Source: Cycas panzhihuaensis
Lineage: Eukaryota > Cycadophyta
DNA: 64,000 bases
NCBI GenBank assembly: GCA_023213395.1
Contig: CM041465.1
Span: forward strand, 194,749,741 to 194,813,740
Direction: 5' to 3'
How positions within the stretch are numbered: the first letter of the stretch is position 1; every line of letters starts with the position of its first letter. A model generated the notes under the pieces. The model saw only the letters and a list, made by a program, of their open reading frames with translations. It was not told where the DNA came from and ran no database searches. The position numbers were made by a program, and so were the translations under genes. Of this stretch, positions 1 to 11,024 are shown piece by piece.

Positions 1-24
1 GCATTCTTCATAAGACTCCAATAT

Positions 25-398
25 CTATCTTGATCGATGGTGGCACGTCACTTAATTTCATTGATATTTTAATAGCCAGATAACTTAACTTATATATTGT
101 CCCAAAAACTAGCTTTACATGTTCTCTACCAGGGTACCAGAAACTCCATTGTGTATATGTTATTAAAAACCTCCAAGTCCAAATTGGCTCATACCTTTTG
201 GTGTCAGACTTCTATGCCTTATCAATAGGAGGATCTGATGCCATCTTAGGGATTCAATGGTTGCAAACACTAGGGACCTATAGCATGAACAACTCACCTA
301 TAAATCCATTCATTACCTTCAAAGACCACATGGGGCGAAATCACAAAATTTACGGAATGCAATCCCCCCTTAACCAAGTGGTCTCTCTGGACGTATGA
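25..398 (+). pseudogene. gypsy aspartic protease (degenerate)
   Basis: Retropepsin-like domain that would release the mature Gag and Pol proteins. Near position 35-65 the translation reads IDGGTSLNFID, matching the family signature around the catalytic Asp (usually D-S/G-G-A/S-T/S-H-N-F). About 150 bases later, LGIQWLQTLGTYSMN (about 246-295) is the conserved C-terminal protease motif of plant gypsy elements (GIQWL.TLG). Frame breaks separate the two. The 5' end is cut by the window edge or lies just outside it. Confidence 0.7.
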
Positions 399-539
399 AA
401 CACCATGTTCAATTTCACCTAGGGTATATAGTCTACCTCAATAATATTCAAATCGAACCACAAATTCATCCATACATCCAGGATGTCATTACCCAATATG
501 AATAAGTATTCACTCCTCTACCTATCACTACCCCTCCCG

Positions 540-1345
540 ACCGCGGTTTCTATCATAAAATTGATCTCCAATGTAACCATGACCCCATAAGCCTTCGACC
601 TTACTGTAACTCATACTTCCAAAAGAATGAAATCGAGAAACTCACAAATGAACTCCTCAGCATGGGCATAATCCAACTAAGTAAAAGCCCTTATGCAACC
701 CCAATTGTCTTAGTTCGGAAGAATGATGGCTCCTTTTGCCTCTGTGTTGACTATAGGGAATTAAATAAGATTACCATTAAAAATAAGTTTCCCACCTCTT
801 GCATAGATGACATGCTAGATGAAATCCATGGCGCAACCATCGTTTTTAAGTTAGACCTCCAAACTGGTTACTACCAAATCCTAATTACCCCATAAGATTG
901 TCATAAGATAGTATTTCACACACATCATGGCTATTTTTAATTTCAAGCAATGCCCTTTGGCCTTTGCAATGCCACGACAACCTTCCAAGCTCTCATGAAT
1001 AAAATCTTTGGGCCTTACCTTTGAAAGTTTGTCATAGTTTTCTTTGATGACATTCTTATTTATAGTGCCTGCCTGGATCTCCATATCCAACACTTAGAAA
1101 TTGTTCTCCAAATATTGCAGAACCACCAACTCTATTCAAAACTATCTAAGTGTGAGTTTGGACAATCAGAACTCAAATATTTGGGTCACATCATATCATC
1201 AGAAGGGGTGTGCGTAGACCCCGATAAAATATCAGTCATCACAATGTGGCCAACACCTACCACTCTTACCCAACTACGGGTATTTCTTGGGCTCACAGGG
1301 TTTTATCAATGTTTGTGTGTAACTATGCTACTCTTGCCACCCTAT
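540..1345 (+). pseudogene. gypsy reverse transcriptase (degenerate)
   Basis: RNA-directed DNA polymerase domain. Visible motifs in order are the I-x-x-S-x-S-P-Y-A-T-P motif and RKNDGSFCLCVDYRELNK (about 665-765), KLDLQTGYYQI (848-880), QAMPFGLCNATTTFQ (943-987), and the catalytic box VFFDDILIYS with both aspartates intact at about 1046-1051. LGHIISSEG, the thumb/connection motif, follows near 1180-1205. In-frame stops occur at about 893-895, 938 and 1021, and there is a frameshift near 1250-1310. The polymerase motif is preserved, but the frame is not. Confidence 0.92.
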
Positions 1346-1800
1346 TAACCAACCTCCTTCGTAAAGAGGCTTTTCAATGGTCTCCTAAAGCAGATGCTAC
1401 CTTTTCCTACCTCAAGGTCGTAATGAACTCCACTTCAGTCCTCATCACTCCTGATTTTAACCAACCCTTCCAACTTGAATATGATGCCTCAGGGTTTGGT
1501 TTAGACATAGTCCTAATGCAAGACTCTCATCCCATTACATTTGAAAACTAAAAATTAAAAGATCATGAGCTTTATCTCTCTACATATAAAAAAGAAATGA
1601 AGTCTATTCTCCATGCTATTGATAAATGGTGGAAATATCTCTTAGGCTCTAAGTTCACTATTCTCATAGATCATCGTAGCCTCCATAATTTATTGACCCA
1701 GCCAGTCTTGTCTGAAGAATAAGCTAAGTGGGCTCATCGATTATAAGTCTTTGACTTCTCAATAGCATATAAAAAAATAAAGACAATACAGTGGTAGATG
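1346..1800 (+). pseudogene. gypsy RNase H (degenerate)
   Basis: RNase H domain that removes the RNA strand after reverse transcription. The translation shows a linker of the form LLRKEAFQWSPKAD followed by FQLEYDASGFGLDIVLMQ (about 1470-1520), where YDASG carries the first catalytic Asp. Downstream are YSTYKKE-like and ALSRLHPND (about 1797-1815), the usual end of the domain (D-A-L-S-R). There is a stop at about 1549 and several frame changes. It continues directly from the reverse transcriptase and leads into the integrase. Confidence 0.85.
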
Positions 1801-2029
1801 CCCTTTCACGTCTCCATCCTAACGACAATGTTCCTAACGCAAGCCTCCATGCCATCAGCAACCCCCAACCACTTTGGCTTGATGAACTATGTGTTAAAAA
1901 TCAAGCCCAGCCAGACTATCCTAATTGGAGGGAAAAATTTCTTACCCATAAAGGTTGGTCAACCTTCAGCAATCACCTCCTCTACCACAATCGTATCTTT
2001 GTCCATCCCTCCTCCTCATTCATCCCTAA

Positions 2030-2720
2030 AATCCTAATAGAATACCACTCGTCCCCCCTTGATGGCCACTCTAGCTTCAATAAGACTTATTGACAGATTC
2101 ACGCAAATTTCTTTTGGCCCCACATGAAAACCACCACATTCACCTTCATATTAGAATGTGACACCTGTTAATGAAATAAAGTAGAGACCAAATCTCTCCT
2201 TGGCCTTCTCCAACCATTAAATATTCCTTAAGGCAAGTGGCAATATATTGCCATGGACTTCATCATAGGCCTACCTCCATCTACCGAGATTGACTCCATT
2301 TGGGTAATCATTGATCGATTAACCAAGTACTCACACTTTCTCCCAGTGCACACCTCATATTCATCCTCCTATCTTGCTGACTTATATGTCCAATTCATAT
2401 TTTGCCTCCATGGCTTCCCATCATTTATCGTTTGCGACCAAGACCTGAAGTTTACTAGCTCCTTTTAGAAAGAACTCTTTAAGGCTATTGGAACCTCATT
2501 TAACATGAGCTTTTCCTACCACCCATAAACAAATGGCCAATCTAAGGTTCTAAACAAAACTTTAAAAACTTATCTATGTTGCTTTGCCTCAGAACACCAA
2601 GCTAAGTAGACCTTATGGCTTGCCCTGGCCGAGTATTGGTATAACTCCTCCCATCATTCTGCCATTGGTATGTCCCCCTTTTTGGCCCTTTATGGCTACC
2701 ACCCACCTTCCCACCATACC
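2030..2720 (+). pseudogene. gypsy integrase (degenerate, catalytic Glu lost)
   Basis: Retroviral-type DDE integrase that inserts the cDNA. An H-H-C-C zinc motif is visible: two histidines in YHSSPLDGH (about 2042-2070) and CDTC near 2157-2168. The core begins with AMDFIIGLP (first Asp at about 2255), and the second Asp is in VCDQDLKFTSS (about 2436). The third catalytic residue should be Glu in the motif G-Q-x-E-V; here codon 2544-2546 is AAG (Lys). Stops precede it at about 2467 and 2527. So even apart from the frame breaks, this integrase would be inactive. Confidence 0.88.
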
Positions 2721-3119
2721 CTAGCCATAAACTTTAGAACAGCTTCTGTGCAACAAAAGCTTCAAGAAATGGGTCAAAGCTTGCATGCCCTTCGACAAAA
2801 TTTAGCCACTGCTTGAAATCGAATGAAGCAACTTGCAGACCACCATCAATCCAATCAATCCTTTGATATTGGAGATATAGTATACCTTCACCTCCAACCT
2901 TATAAGCAATAATCACTCAAGTCCTATCAAGGGCATAAACTAAGCCCCCACTACTATGGCCCTTATAAGATCCTGCACAAAATTGGTGAAGTTGCTTATG
3001 CCCTTGAACTTCCCCCAAACACTAATATCCATAATGCCTTGTACGTGTCCTACCTAAAAAAATACCTTGGAGCTAAAGTTACACCCCACACAACCCTACC
3101 CATTCTCTCTAAAGAGCAA

Positions 3120-3290
3120 ACTCTTACAATTCCTCCTAATAAAATCCTTACCAGTTGCCAGCGCCACCTCCAGAATCATACTATTTTTGAACACTTGGTA
3201 TAATGGGTCGGCTGTGATGCAGATGAAGCTACTTGGGAGCCACACGAGTTCATCCAGTAACATCCTCATCTCCATCACTGCAGGGACTCA
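3120..3290 (+). pseudogene. chromodomain remnant of the gypsy polymerase protein
   Basis: At the C-terminal end of the polyprotein the plus-strand translation contains a Gln-His-Leu-Gln-Asn-His-rich stretch followed by a Val-x-Trp segment. ATWEPHEFI follows near 3228-3255, which matches the E-A-T-W-E core of retrotransposon chromodomains that bind methylated histone H3. One stop (TAA, about 3201) interrupts it. It sits immediately before the polypurine tract, as expected for chromoviruses. Confidence 0.7.
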
Positions 3291-3295
3291 ACGTT

Positions 3296-3310
3296 TTAGA
3301 GGGGGGGACT
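3296..3310 (+). promoter_or_regulatory. polypurine tract of the plus-strand gypsy element
   Basis: The sequence TAGAGGGGGGGAC lies directly before TGTAATATAACCCC. A G-run of this kind primes plus-strand DNA synthesis and abuts the 3' LTR. Its position after the chromodomain fixes the LTR start at 3311. Confidence 0.85.
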
Positions 3311-3760
3311 TGTAATATAACCCCACCTTTCCTTAGCAAGCAAGAACCACCAACAAGTAAGGATGAAGGGATTTAGTAACTTATGTGTATGGACTACTGA
3401 GCCATCTAATAAGATGTAAGGCCGCTAGGGCCACCAATACAATCATTAAGGATGAAGACCCTTACTCGTGTATTTAAAGGGTTAAATCACTTGTAATGTT
3501 AATGAGTATGGTATCTTAAAAGGAGAAAGTACTTTGGTATTTATTTTGGTGATTTATTTTCTGTGATTTGCTTGTGCACTCATGTTATTTAACTTCATTT
3601 TTTGTTAATTATCACTCCTATGAGCCTGAATTTCTGAGAAGGAATGGTCCACAATGAGCTATATCAAAATCAAACCTAAGAGGTTGTTATTGTTAAGTTG
3701 TAAGGTACAAAGGTAAGTGAGATTAGTCAGTGCAAACAGAATCATTACTTTTAAATACTA
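3311..3760 (+). repeat. 3' LTR of the gypsy chromovirus (right end uncertain)
   Basis: Begins TGTAATATAACCCC straight after the polypurine tract. A TATA-like element (GTATTTAAAGG, about 3470) could mark the U3 promoter. The other LTR is outside the window, so the right end cannot be set by comparison. I estimate it between about 3600 and 3760. Confidence 0.55.
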
Positions 3761-4124
3761 GTTTTGGATATTTAAAATGATTATATTCTTTCCAACTTTG
3801 CATGTAATATAAGAATATTATAAGAAGGGGTCATTATCCTTCCAGCTGGTGGCTAAAAAATAAGGATATAAAACTTCTTTTATAAAGGATAGTAGAATGT
3901 CCACTCTAGAATCATACTACCCAAGAATTAACAAGTAAAAGATATTACTTTTATTGATATTAGTGTTTACAATTACCAAGAAGGTCAGGTAAGGCCCCTA
4001 TAATGTATTATTCACTAAGGAGACATGCTACAAAGATAGAAGAGAAACCAAAGAATATGTAATTTGGAGCCCTTAAAGGTCACTAGAACCCTCGTGTTAG
4101 ATTGTTGTAGGAAAGATGGAGTGA
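3761..4124. other. AT-rich spacer, nothing recognised
   Basis: No coding similarity, repeat partner or structured motif is visible between the gypsy 3' LTR and the receptor-kinase fragment. Part of it may belong to the LTR. Confidence 0.5.
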
Positions 4125-4543
4125 CTATAGACTAACCATCAAGTCCCCAAAGAAATCAGGAATACAACCTTTGATGCTCACATTACTTGCAAAGAACTTC
4201 ACTAGATTAGCAAACTCTTTGAGGTCTTCCATAATAGACCATAACTCCAAGGGATTATTGTCAAGTGCAATGAACTGCAGGCTTGAGAGCCCATTGAGGA
4301 GGTTAGTAGGTAGCAAAGTGAAGTTGTTGTTTCCTAAATACGTGTCCTAGAGATTAGTCATGCCCTTGAAGATTAATAGTGCTCTTTGAAGCCAATTCTT
4401 TTGGAATCCCAAATGGACCAGGCCAATTAACTAGTTAAAATTCTTAGATAGGCCACTCATATTATGAGTTACAAGCTGGATTCTAATAACATAACCTATC
4501 CCATCATCATAGTTGACATTCTTCCATTTGTTGCTGCACATAT
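4125..4543 (-). pseudogene. TMK-like leucine-rich-repeat receptor kinase fragment
   Basis: Translated on the minus strand from about 4543 downward this gives CSNKWKNVNY, a short gap, YVIRIQLVTHNMSG, then NLLNGLSSLQFIALDNNPLE, and finally NVSIKGCIPDFFGDLM. This order (a Cys-x-x-x-Trp cap, R-x-x-x-I-Q, LRRs with L-x-x-V/I-x-L-D-N-N-P, then G-x-I-P-D-F-F-G) is the N-terminal extracellular domain of land-plant TMK receptor kinases, plasma-membrane proteins of auxin and growth signalling. Two in-frame stops (near 4430 and 4348, both TAG) break it, and no transmembrane or kinase part follows. It lies about 300 bases beyond a copia primer-binding site in the same orientation. It could be a captured gene fragment or an independent decayed exon. 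Confidence 0.7.
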
Positions 4544-4857
4544 TGTTGGGAGAAAATTTCTTTATTAAGCTTCTTACACTAAAAAATACAACTAGAAATG
4601 AAATTATCATAATATTTTACTAGCAATACATTTGATTCAAATTTGTATTTTATGAGGCATGCATGCTTGGCTCCAAATCTACTACCATGGCACATGAATA
4701 CAATTGAAAGTGGATTGATTTAGTTTAATGCATCCTCATTACATTTGAGTAAAAAACTTCATGCCCCTTTAGTAGGTATAGAGGCATACGATACTCACAC
4801 ATCCCAAGTTTGAGAGGTTCCATCTCGAGAGGGAAGATGGCTGCCTCTCAAAACCTT
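4544..4857 (-). other. leader-like sequence between a copia PBS and the TMK fragment
   Basis: AT-rich sequence lying, on the minus strand, between the primer-binding site at 4858-4868 and the TMK-like fragment. It would be the 5' untranslated leader if a second element once began at that PBS. No coding similarity seen. Confidence 0.35.
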
Positions 4858-4868
4858 CTCTAATACCA
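4858..4868 (-). promoter_or_regulatory. copia-type tRNA-Met primer-binding site
   Basis: On the minus strand the sequence is TGGTATTAGAG, one base different from the copia consensus TGGTATCAGAG complementary to initiator tRNA-Met. It lies 9 bases downstream of the LTR end at 4878. A PBS belongs after a 5' LTR, yet this LTR also has a polypurine tract on its other side. Confidence 0.6.
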
Positions 4869-4877
4869 AATTTAATA

Positions 4878-6165
4878 TGCACACACTTGATATTTGAAAG
4901 CTAAAATGAACAAAAAAAAAAAAACTAGTACTAATCTATTGATATATTAAAAATCAAGTGTGTACATATACAACAATATAAAACTATTACATGAGATGGG
5001 AGTATAAAGGGTTGATCATGCAAGGTGACACATGGCACCTTGTATGATCAATTTACAAAGACATTACAAAGAGGTATGAGTAAAAGGGACTCCACACATA
5101 TAGGCTCACAACCTTAAGTTGTAACTAACCCAATTATGATACTAATAGCTTTATAATACACTAGCATAATATTATCACTTTAAACATTAAACATATAACC
5201 CATAAATTAAACATTATATTCCAATAATCTACTCATAGTTTTGAAGTTTCATATGATAAATAAATTTATGAAGTGCAAAGTACAAAGTGCAAGTTCACAA
5301 AATAGTAAAAATTTGGTGGAGAAGAAAAATTAATAAAGTCCCATAAGGGGAAATGGTTTCTACCTTGCACTCACTTGGGAGTTAAAGAATTAAAGTAATA
5401 AGTTAATTCATGAAGTGCAAAGTCATAAAATTATGGTTAGAAATCAAAAGTCTCTACACTCCACACCTCACATATTAGCTTAATGCATTTTAAGAAAACG
5501 TAAAGGTTGAAGACACAAAGTGTGGAGTATTAAAGTAATTTAACGTGTTATAAGATGTGTATCCCATCATATGCTTCCACACTTTATAGTTTCTCTTGTA
5601 AGCATTAAATACAAGGATAAACAAAAATATACAAAGTGTAAAAGGAATAAAGAAATGAAATATGCACCTCATCATATATCTTTGTATTTTTTAAACTTTT
5701 AAAGATGCCACAAAATATTAAATTAATAATGAGATTTTCAAAGTGCTTAATGTAGAGTGAGTAACTAATTTGGTAGGCATTTATTATAAAAACATGTGAG
5801 TAGATACAAAATAAGACAATCACTTCATGGGTTTTCTTATAAGAGAAACTAAGTTTGCATTGAAATTTAAAAGCTAGAGCAAAAGAGAATGAAGAGATTG
5901 TAATCATTAAATTGATGAAAAATTAATTCGTATTATGTCACTTGCAACACATGTTTATAACTCCTTTAAAGTCTCTAATGTAATCACCTTTCAAACACAT
6001 GGTTTAAATTTTTCCCAAAGGATAATAATTCAATCCTTGATTTATGGATATAATCAAGGAGTTAAGGAAGTTACATGTGAATAAATAATCCTTTTATTAG
6101 TTAACCCAACTTAAAATGCATTATAAGCATTACACTTTATTAATAAAATACATATTACTTTAACA
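4878..6165 (-). repeat. copia LTR, 1.29 kb, minus orientation
   Basis: On the minus strand this starts TGTTAAAG directly after a polypurine tract and ends GTGTGTGCA just before a PBS-like site, giving TG...CA ends. No partner copy is in the window, so the left end rests on the CA dinucleotide and the PBS. The interior is AT-rich without coding similarity. Confidence 0.6.
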
Positions 6166-6176
6166 CCCCCTCATAA
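6166..6176 (-). promoter_or_regulatory. copia polypurine tract
   Basis: On the minus strand TATTATGAGGGGG immediately precedes TGTTAAAG. This is the classical copia PPT-LTR junction and sets the LTR start. Confidence 0.75.
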
Positions 6177-8210
6177 TATGTAATTCATTATCTTTTATAA
6201 GCAAGAGCTTCTTGAGCCTCTCACATTTCTCATAGCTTAAAGATTTAGTGACAATATTTGTAAGTTGATCCTCTATTAGACAGTATAGCAATTCAACTAT
6301 TTTGCTCTGCACCTATTCTCAAATGAAATGATAATGTATCTCCACATGCTTTTTTATGGTATGAAATACTAGATTATTTGATAATTGGATTGTACTTTGA
6401 TTATTATAAAATAGTGTAGGTTCATCCTAAAAGAACTCAAAGTATTCAAGTAACCTCCTAGACCAAATTACCTCGTATATAGCTATAACTATAACTTTAT
6501 ATTCTACTTATGTAGAAGATAATGATATGATGACCTATATTTTACTACACTAGGAAATCAAACCAAAATAAGATGTAAATAGAAATTTTGTCATTGATCT
6601 TCGATCATCAATATCTCTAGCCCAATTTGAGTTAGTATAACCATGCATCTTAAACTCATCAAACCTTGAGAATAAAAATTAAAATCTAATAGTGCATTTG
6701 ACATACCTAAGTATGTACTTTATTTCCTTTCAATAAGAAATGGATGAAACACTCATAAAACAAGTTATAATACCAACAACATAACTAATATCAGGCCTAG
6801 TATTAGTGAGAAAAATGGGGATTCCTACTAATTGCATATATAATGTGCCATCAATAGTCTTATCATTTGCCTCTTTAGATAAATTGAGGCTAACATACAT
6901 AGGTGTAACCATTGACTAACAATCCTCCATATGGAATGTTTTAACAAACTATATGCATACTTGGACTATGAAATAAATATGTTATCTTCATTCTACCAGA
7001 ACTGTAAACCAAGGTAGTAATGTAGAATACCATGATCAGACATCTCAAAGACTTTAGAAAGGTATTTTTTAAGATATTCTATTTGAGAAGCATTGCTCTC
7101 AGTGAAAATAAGATCATCAACATAGAGAACAACAATAAGTATTTTATCATTCTCATGTTCGATGTATAATTTGTGATTTGATTTATAATGAATGAACTAA
7201 TAAGTGATTAATCATTTATTAATATGAGTATACCATACTCTTGGTACTTGTCTAAGCCCATATAAAGCTTTCTTTAACCTATATATAAGTCATTCTTAGC
7301 TAGTTTGTATAAAGCCTTCAGGTTGCTACATATAAACGTCTTCATTAAGAATGCCATGAAGAAATGCACTTTTGACACCTATTTGATGGAGTTCCCAACC
7401 AAATTGAGATGCAAAAGTAATCAACATTTAGATGGTGGTTATTTTTACCATAATTCCAAAGGTTTCTTTAAAATCTACACCTTCAGTCTAAGTATAATCT
7501 TTAGCTACAAGTCAAGCCTTGTATCTATGGATATCACCATTTGATCGATACTTCACATTGTATATCCATTTACAACCAATTACTTTCTTCCTAGGTGGAA
7601 GTTCAATAAAATCCCAAGTATTATTCTTCAAAATGGAGTTAAATTCCTCCTACATATCTAACTTCTAATAAGGTGCATCTTTGGCTTCAATAAAAGATTT
7701 AGGTTCATCTATGTTTAGGACATTAGACATTATGACAAAATTTATCTTGATGCATGTCTATATACATGAATTAGTGTCAATATCATTTATTTTAGAATCT
7801 TTTATAGTTTGAGTATAATATTTGGTTAATTTTGAAGAAGAAGTTGAGATATCTATAGGTAAATTTGACACTCTCTTCTTTCTTCACAATGGTTTCACTC
7901 TTCACTTTTGTTCTTTCAACATCAACATTTATAACAAGAATTGAATCCTTATTGGACTTAGAAAAGAGCACATACCTACTATTTACAATCTTCGTTTCTA
8001 AAGGATTCCAGAGTCTATAAGCTTTGGATGACTTGCTATATCCTACAAGAATACATTGACTTTTATCATTGAGTTTTTGTTGCTTTTCATTAAGCATGTG
8101 AATATAAGAAATACATCCAAGGCCACAAAAATTATAAATAAAGAGTTATCTTCCTTTGCAAGCCTCTTTAGGAGTAAATCTATTTATGACCATTATGAAA
8201 AATAAAGTAA
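6177..8210 (-). mobile_element. Ty1/copia remnant: end of integrase, RT, RNase H
   Basis: Minus-strand copia pol, read from 8210 downward. The integrase C-terminal region is visible as NRFTPKEACKG, then LNDKSQCILVGYSKSSKAYR (about 8075-8015). Reverse transcriptase follows with GVKSAFLHGILNEDVYM (about 7400-7345), KKAFYGLRQVPRVWY (about 7275-7235) and the intact catalytic box VVLYVDDL (7111-7135). The RT tail has IDGTLYMQLVG and NTRPDISYVVGI (about 6860-6775). An RNase H end of the type TKSL lies near 6250. Many stops. Gag, protease and the integrase catalytic core are missing; the sequence past about 8210 no longer matches, so the element is 5'-truncated there. Confidence 0.85.
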
Positions 8211-8460
8211 TGCCTGAAAAAAATGGATGATAAAATTACATACCTTATTAAAATAAAATATTAATTTCATAAGTAGAATGCCAAGAAATTAACATAAAAT
8301 TTTATATGACAATAATAAAATTTACCATAATAAAATTAAAATTTGCAATATAGATGATATAAAATGTGTTTCACAATGAACATTAAAATTTTTATAAAAA
8401 AATAGATGAAGATAAAGTGCTTAAAATAAATTGGTATTTTGCATAAACAATAATAAAAAT
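8211..8460. other. AT-rich sequence, nothing recognised
   Basis: Very AT-rich stretch between the truncated copia and the tandem duplication; no coding or repeat partner seen. Confidence 0.5.
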
Positions 8461-9742
8461 TAATAAAAGTAAGTGGGGAAAGGGAATAAGAGATAATGTT
8501 GTAAAGTACAAAAAGATATAACACCAATTCTTAGCCCTCTTTCTTGTAGAAAAGATTCTCATGCAAATTGCTTGTATAGTAAGATAGCCTGATTAATATT
8601 ACTTTAATTAAAAATAGAAATTTTGTTGCTTACAAGTTTATGGTATAAATATACAAGTGATTTTAAAATAAAAAGATGACCATCACATAGGGTGCCATGT
8701 TCATGCACTCAAATTTAGGCTAGTTGGATTAATAATATATGTTAAGATTTGATAAAAACTTAATAGAAATATATTTTAATGGTTATTTGATGGTCTTGTA
8801 CTGTTTGATATAATAATTCACTAATGATTTGGCAATTAAATGTTGTAAAAAAATATAAAATAAGAGATTTTACATGCTAACCCCTTTAAGGCTTTAAAAC
8901 ATGGTCATGTAGAGATGAAATAGGACTAGGAATATAAATCAGTGTGTTTCACATAGCAATTGTAAGGAACTTAATTAAACTTCAACCTTAGAAAAGTAAA
9001 GATGAAATAAAAAAAACTAAAACAAATATTTTTTAGTTTATGTTTCAAATGTTTTCATGGCCATCGTGTTCTAAATCAAATTAGGATGCTTATGGGAAGG
9101 ATTTTCCAGTAGATTTCACATTATAAATATCGATCTACATACCTCCTACATAAACACATATCCTACAATAAAAAATAATTCACAAAAATATATTTTTATA
9201 AAGAATAATGTCCTATGGGTTTGAACTGCCATTAGTTTACTTGCATACAAAGAATTATAATTCATAAAAAAAAAATATTTCATAAATATATTTAACTACT
9301 AAAGGGTTTGAGGACCTATGAACATAGATTAAAAGCAAATAATCAATAGAAAATGTAGAAATTAAAGTACCCAAATAACCATTGCCTTTATTTTTCTTTA
9401 AAATATTAAACTTGGCCCTAAGAATGCATGATTAATATATGCTCTATTTATTACCAAATCTAGATAAATTTGCTATACATATCAAAAAATTATAAAATAG
9501 AGTATGTAACATCTTGTGATAGCTAAAAAGATAAATTTATCAATGAGAATGAATGCCCAATGTAATTTAGAGGTATCTAATAATGAAAAGCATAGAAAAT
9601 AGCCTTCTCTAAAAACTCACAAGAAAGTATTTAGATTTTCTAATAAAAATAATTATATTACATGTTTAAACTATGTTATTTAATATAAAATAGTAAATAA
9701 TGATAATAATCATAATATAAGAAAGACCCCCCCCACCCCCCC
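8461..9742. repeat. 1,282 bp tandem duplication, copy 1
   Basis: Starts TAATAAAAGTAAGTGGGG and runs to a poly-C tract. The same sequence restarts at 9743, giving a period of 1,282 bases. By eye the copies are more than nine-tenths identical across their whole length, with scattered substitutions and small indels. No ORF of note and no recognisable TE domain. The unit has no TG...CA ends at the repeat boundaries, so it is not simply two adjacent LTRs. Confidence 0.9.
9727..9742. repeat. poly-C tract at the tandem junction
   Basis: C8-A-C7 at the end of copy 1, giving G8-T-G7 on the minus strand. Copy 2 ends in the weaker form GACCAACCCCCGCCCTCG. Such a run can fold as a G-quadruplex or act as a slippage and recombination point. 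Confidence 0.85.
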
Positions 9743-11024
9743 TAATAAAAGTAAGTGGGGAAAGGGAATAAGAGATAATGTTGTAAAGTACAAAAAGATA
9801 TAACACCAATTCTTAACCCTCTTTCTTATAGAAAAGACTCTCATCCAGATTGCCTATATAGTAAAATAGCCTAATTAATATTCCTTTAATAAAAATAGAA
9901 ATTTTGTTGCTTACAAGTTTATGGTATAAATATACAAGTTATTTTGAAATAAAAAGATGACCATCACATAGGGTGCCATGTTTATGCACTCAAATTTAGG
10001 CTAGTTGGATTAATAATATATGTTAAGATTTAATAAAAACTTAATAGAAATATGTTTTAATGGTTACTTGATGGTCTTGTAGTGTTTGATATAATAATTC
10101 ACTAATGATTTGGCAAATAAATGTTGTAAAAAAATATAAATAAGAGATTTTACATGCTAACCCCTTTTAGGCTTTAAAACATGGTCATGTAGAGATGAAA
10201 TAGGACTAGGAATATAAATCACTAAGGGGTGTGTTTCACATAGCAATTGTAAGGAACTTAATTAAACTTCAACCTTAGAAAAGTAAATATAAAATTTAAA
10301 AAAATAAAACAAATATTTTTTAGTTTATGTTTCAAATGTTTTCATGGCCATCGTGTTCTAAATCAAATTAGGATGCTTATGGGATGGATTTTCCAGTAGA
10401 TTTCACATTATAAATATCGATCTACATACCTCCTACATAAACACATATCCTATAATAAAAAATAATTCACAAAAATAGTTTTTTATAAAGAATAATGTCC
10501 TATGGGTTTGAACTGCCATTAGTTTACTTGCATACAAAGAGTTATAATTCATAAAAAAAAAATATTTCATAAATATATTTGACTAGTAAAGGGTTTGAAA
10601 ACCTATGGGCATAGATTAAAAGTAAATAATCAATAGAAAATGTAGAAATTAAAGTACCTAAATAACCATTGGCTTTATTTTTCTTTAAAATATTAAACTT
10701 GGCCCTAAGAATGCATGATTAATATATGTTCTATTTATTACCAAATCTAGATAAATTTGCTATACATATCAAAAAATTATAAAATAGAGTATGTAACATC
10801 TTGTGATAGCTAAAAAGATAAATTTATCAATGAAAATGAATGCCCAATATAATTTAGAGATATCTAATAATGAAAAAGTATAGAAAACAACCTTCTCTAA
10901 AAACTCACAAGAAAGCATTTAGATTTTTTAATAAAAACAATTATATTACACGTTTAAACTATGTTTTTTAATATAAAATAGTAAATAATGATAATAATCA
11001 TAATATAAGAAAGACCAACCCCCG
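9743..11024. repeat. 1,282 bp tandem duplication, copy 2
   Basis: Second copy, same orientation, in direct contact with copy 1. It carries a short insertion (about 10 bases near 10225) relative to copy 1 and ends at the C-rich tail around 11015-11024. Sequence beyond that is not shared. Confidence 0.9.

Larger units (their letters stand above)
1..3310 (+). mobile_element. Ty3/gypsy chromovirus, 5'-truncated internal region
   Basis: Degenerate internal region of an LTR retrotransposon entering from the left window edge. Reading on the plus strand with frame changes, the order is aspartic protease, reverse transcriptase, RNase H, integrase and chromodomain, then a polypurine tract. That order (integrase after RNase H) is Ty3/gypsy, and the C-terminal chromodomain places it in the chromoviruses, which target heterochromatin. 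The copy is dead: stops interrupt every domain, mostly where glutamine is expected. The gag gene and 5' LTR lie outside the window. Confidence 0.9.

Noticed and set aside
7305-7544. 79-codon plus-strand frame
   Set aside because: Antisense shadow of copia reverse transcriptase on the minus strand.
4878-9742. LTR (1,288 bp) and tandem unit (1,282 bp) being the same sequence
   Set aside because: Nearly equal length only; the sequences do not match in either orientation.
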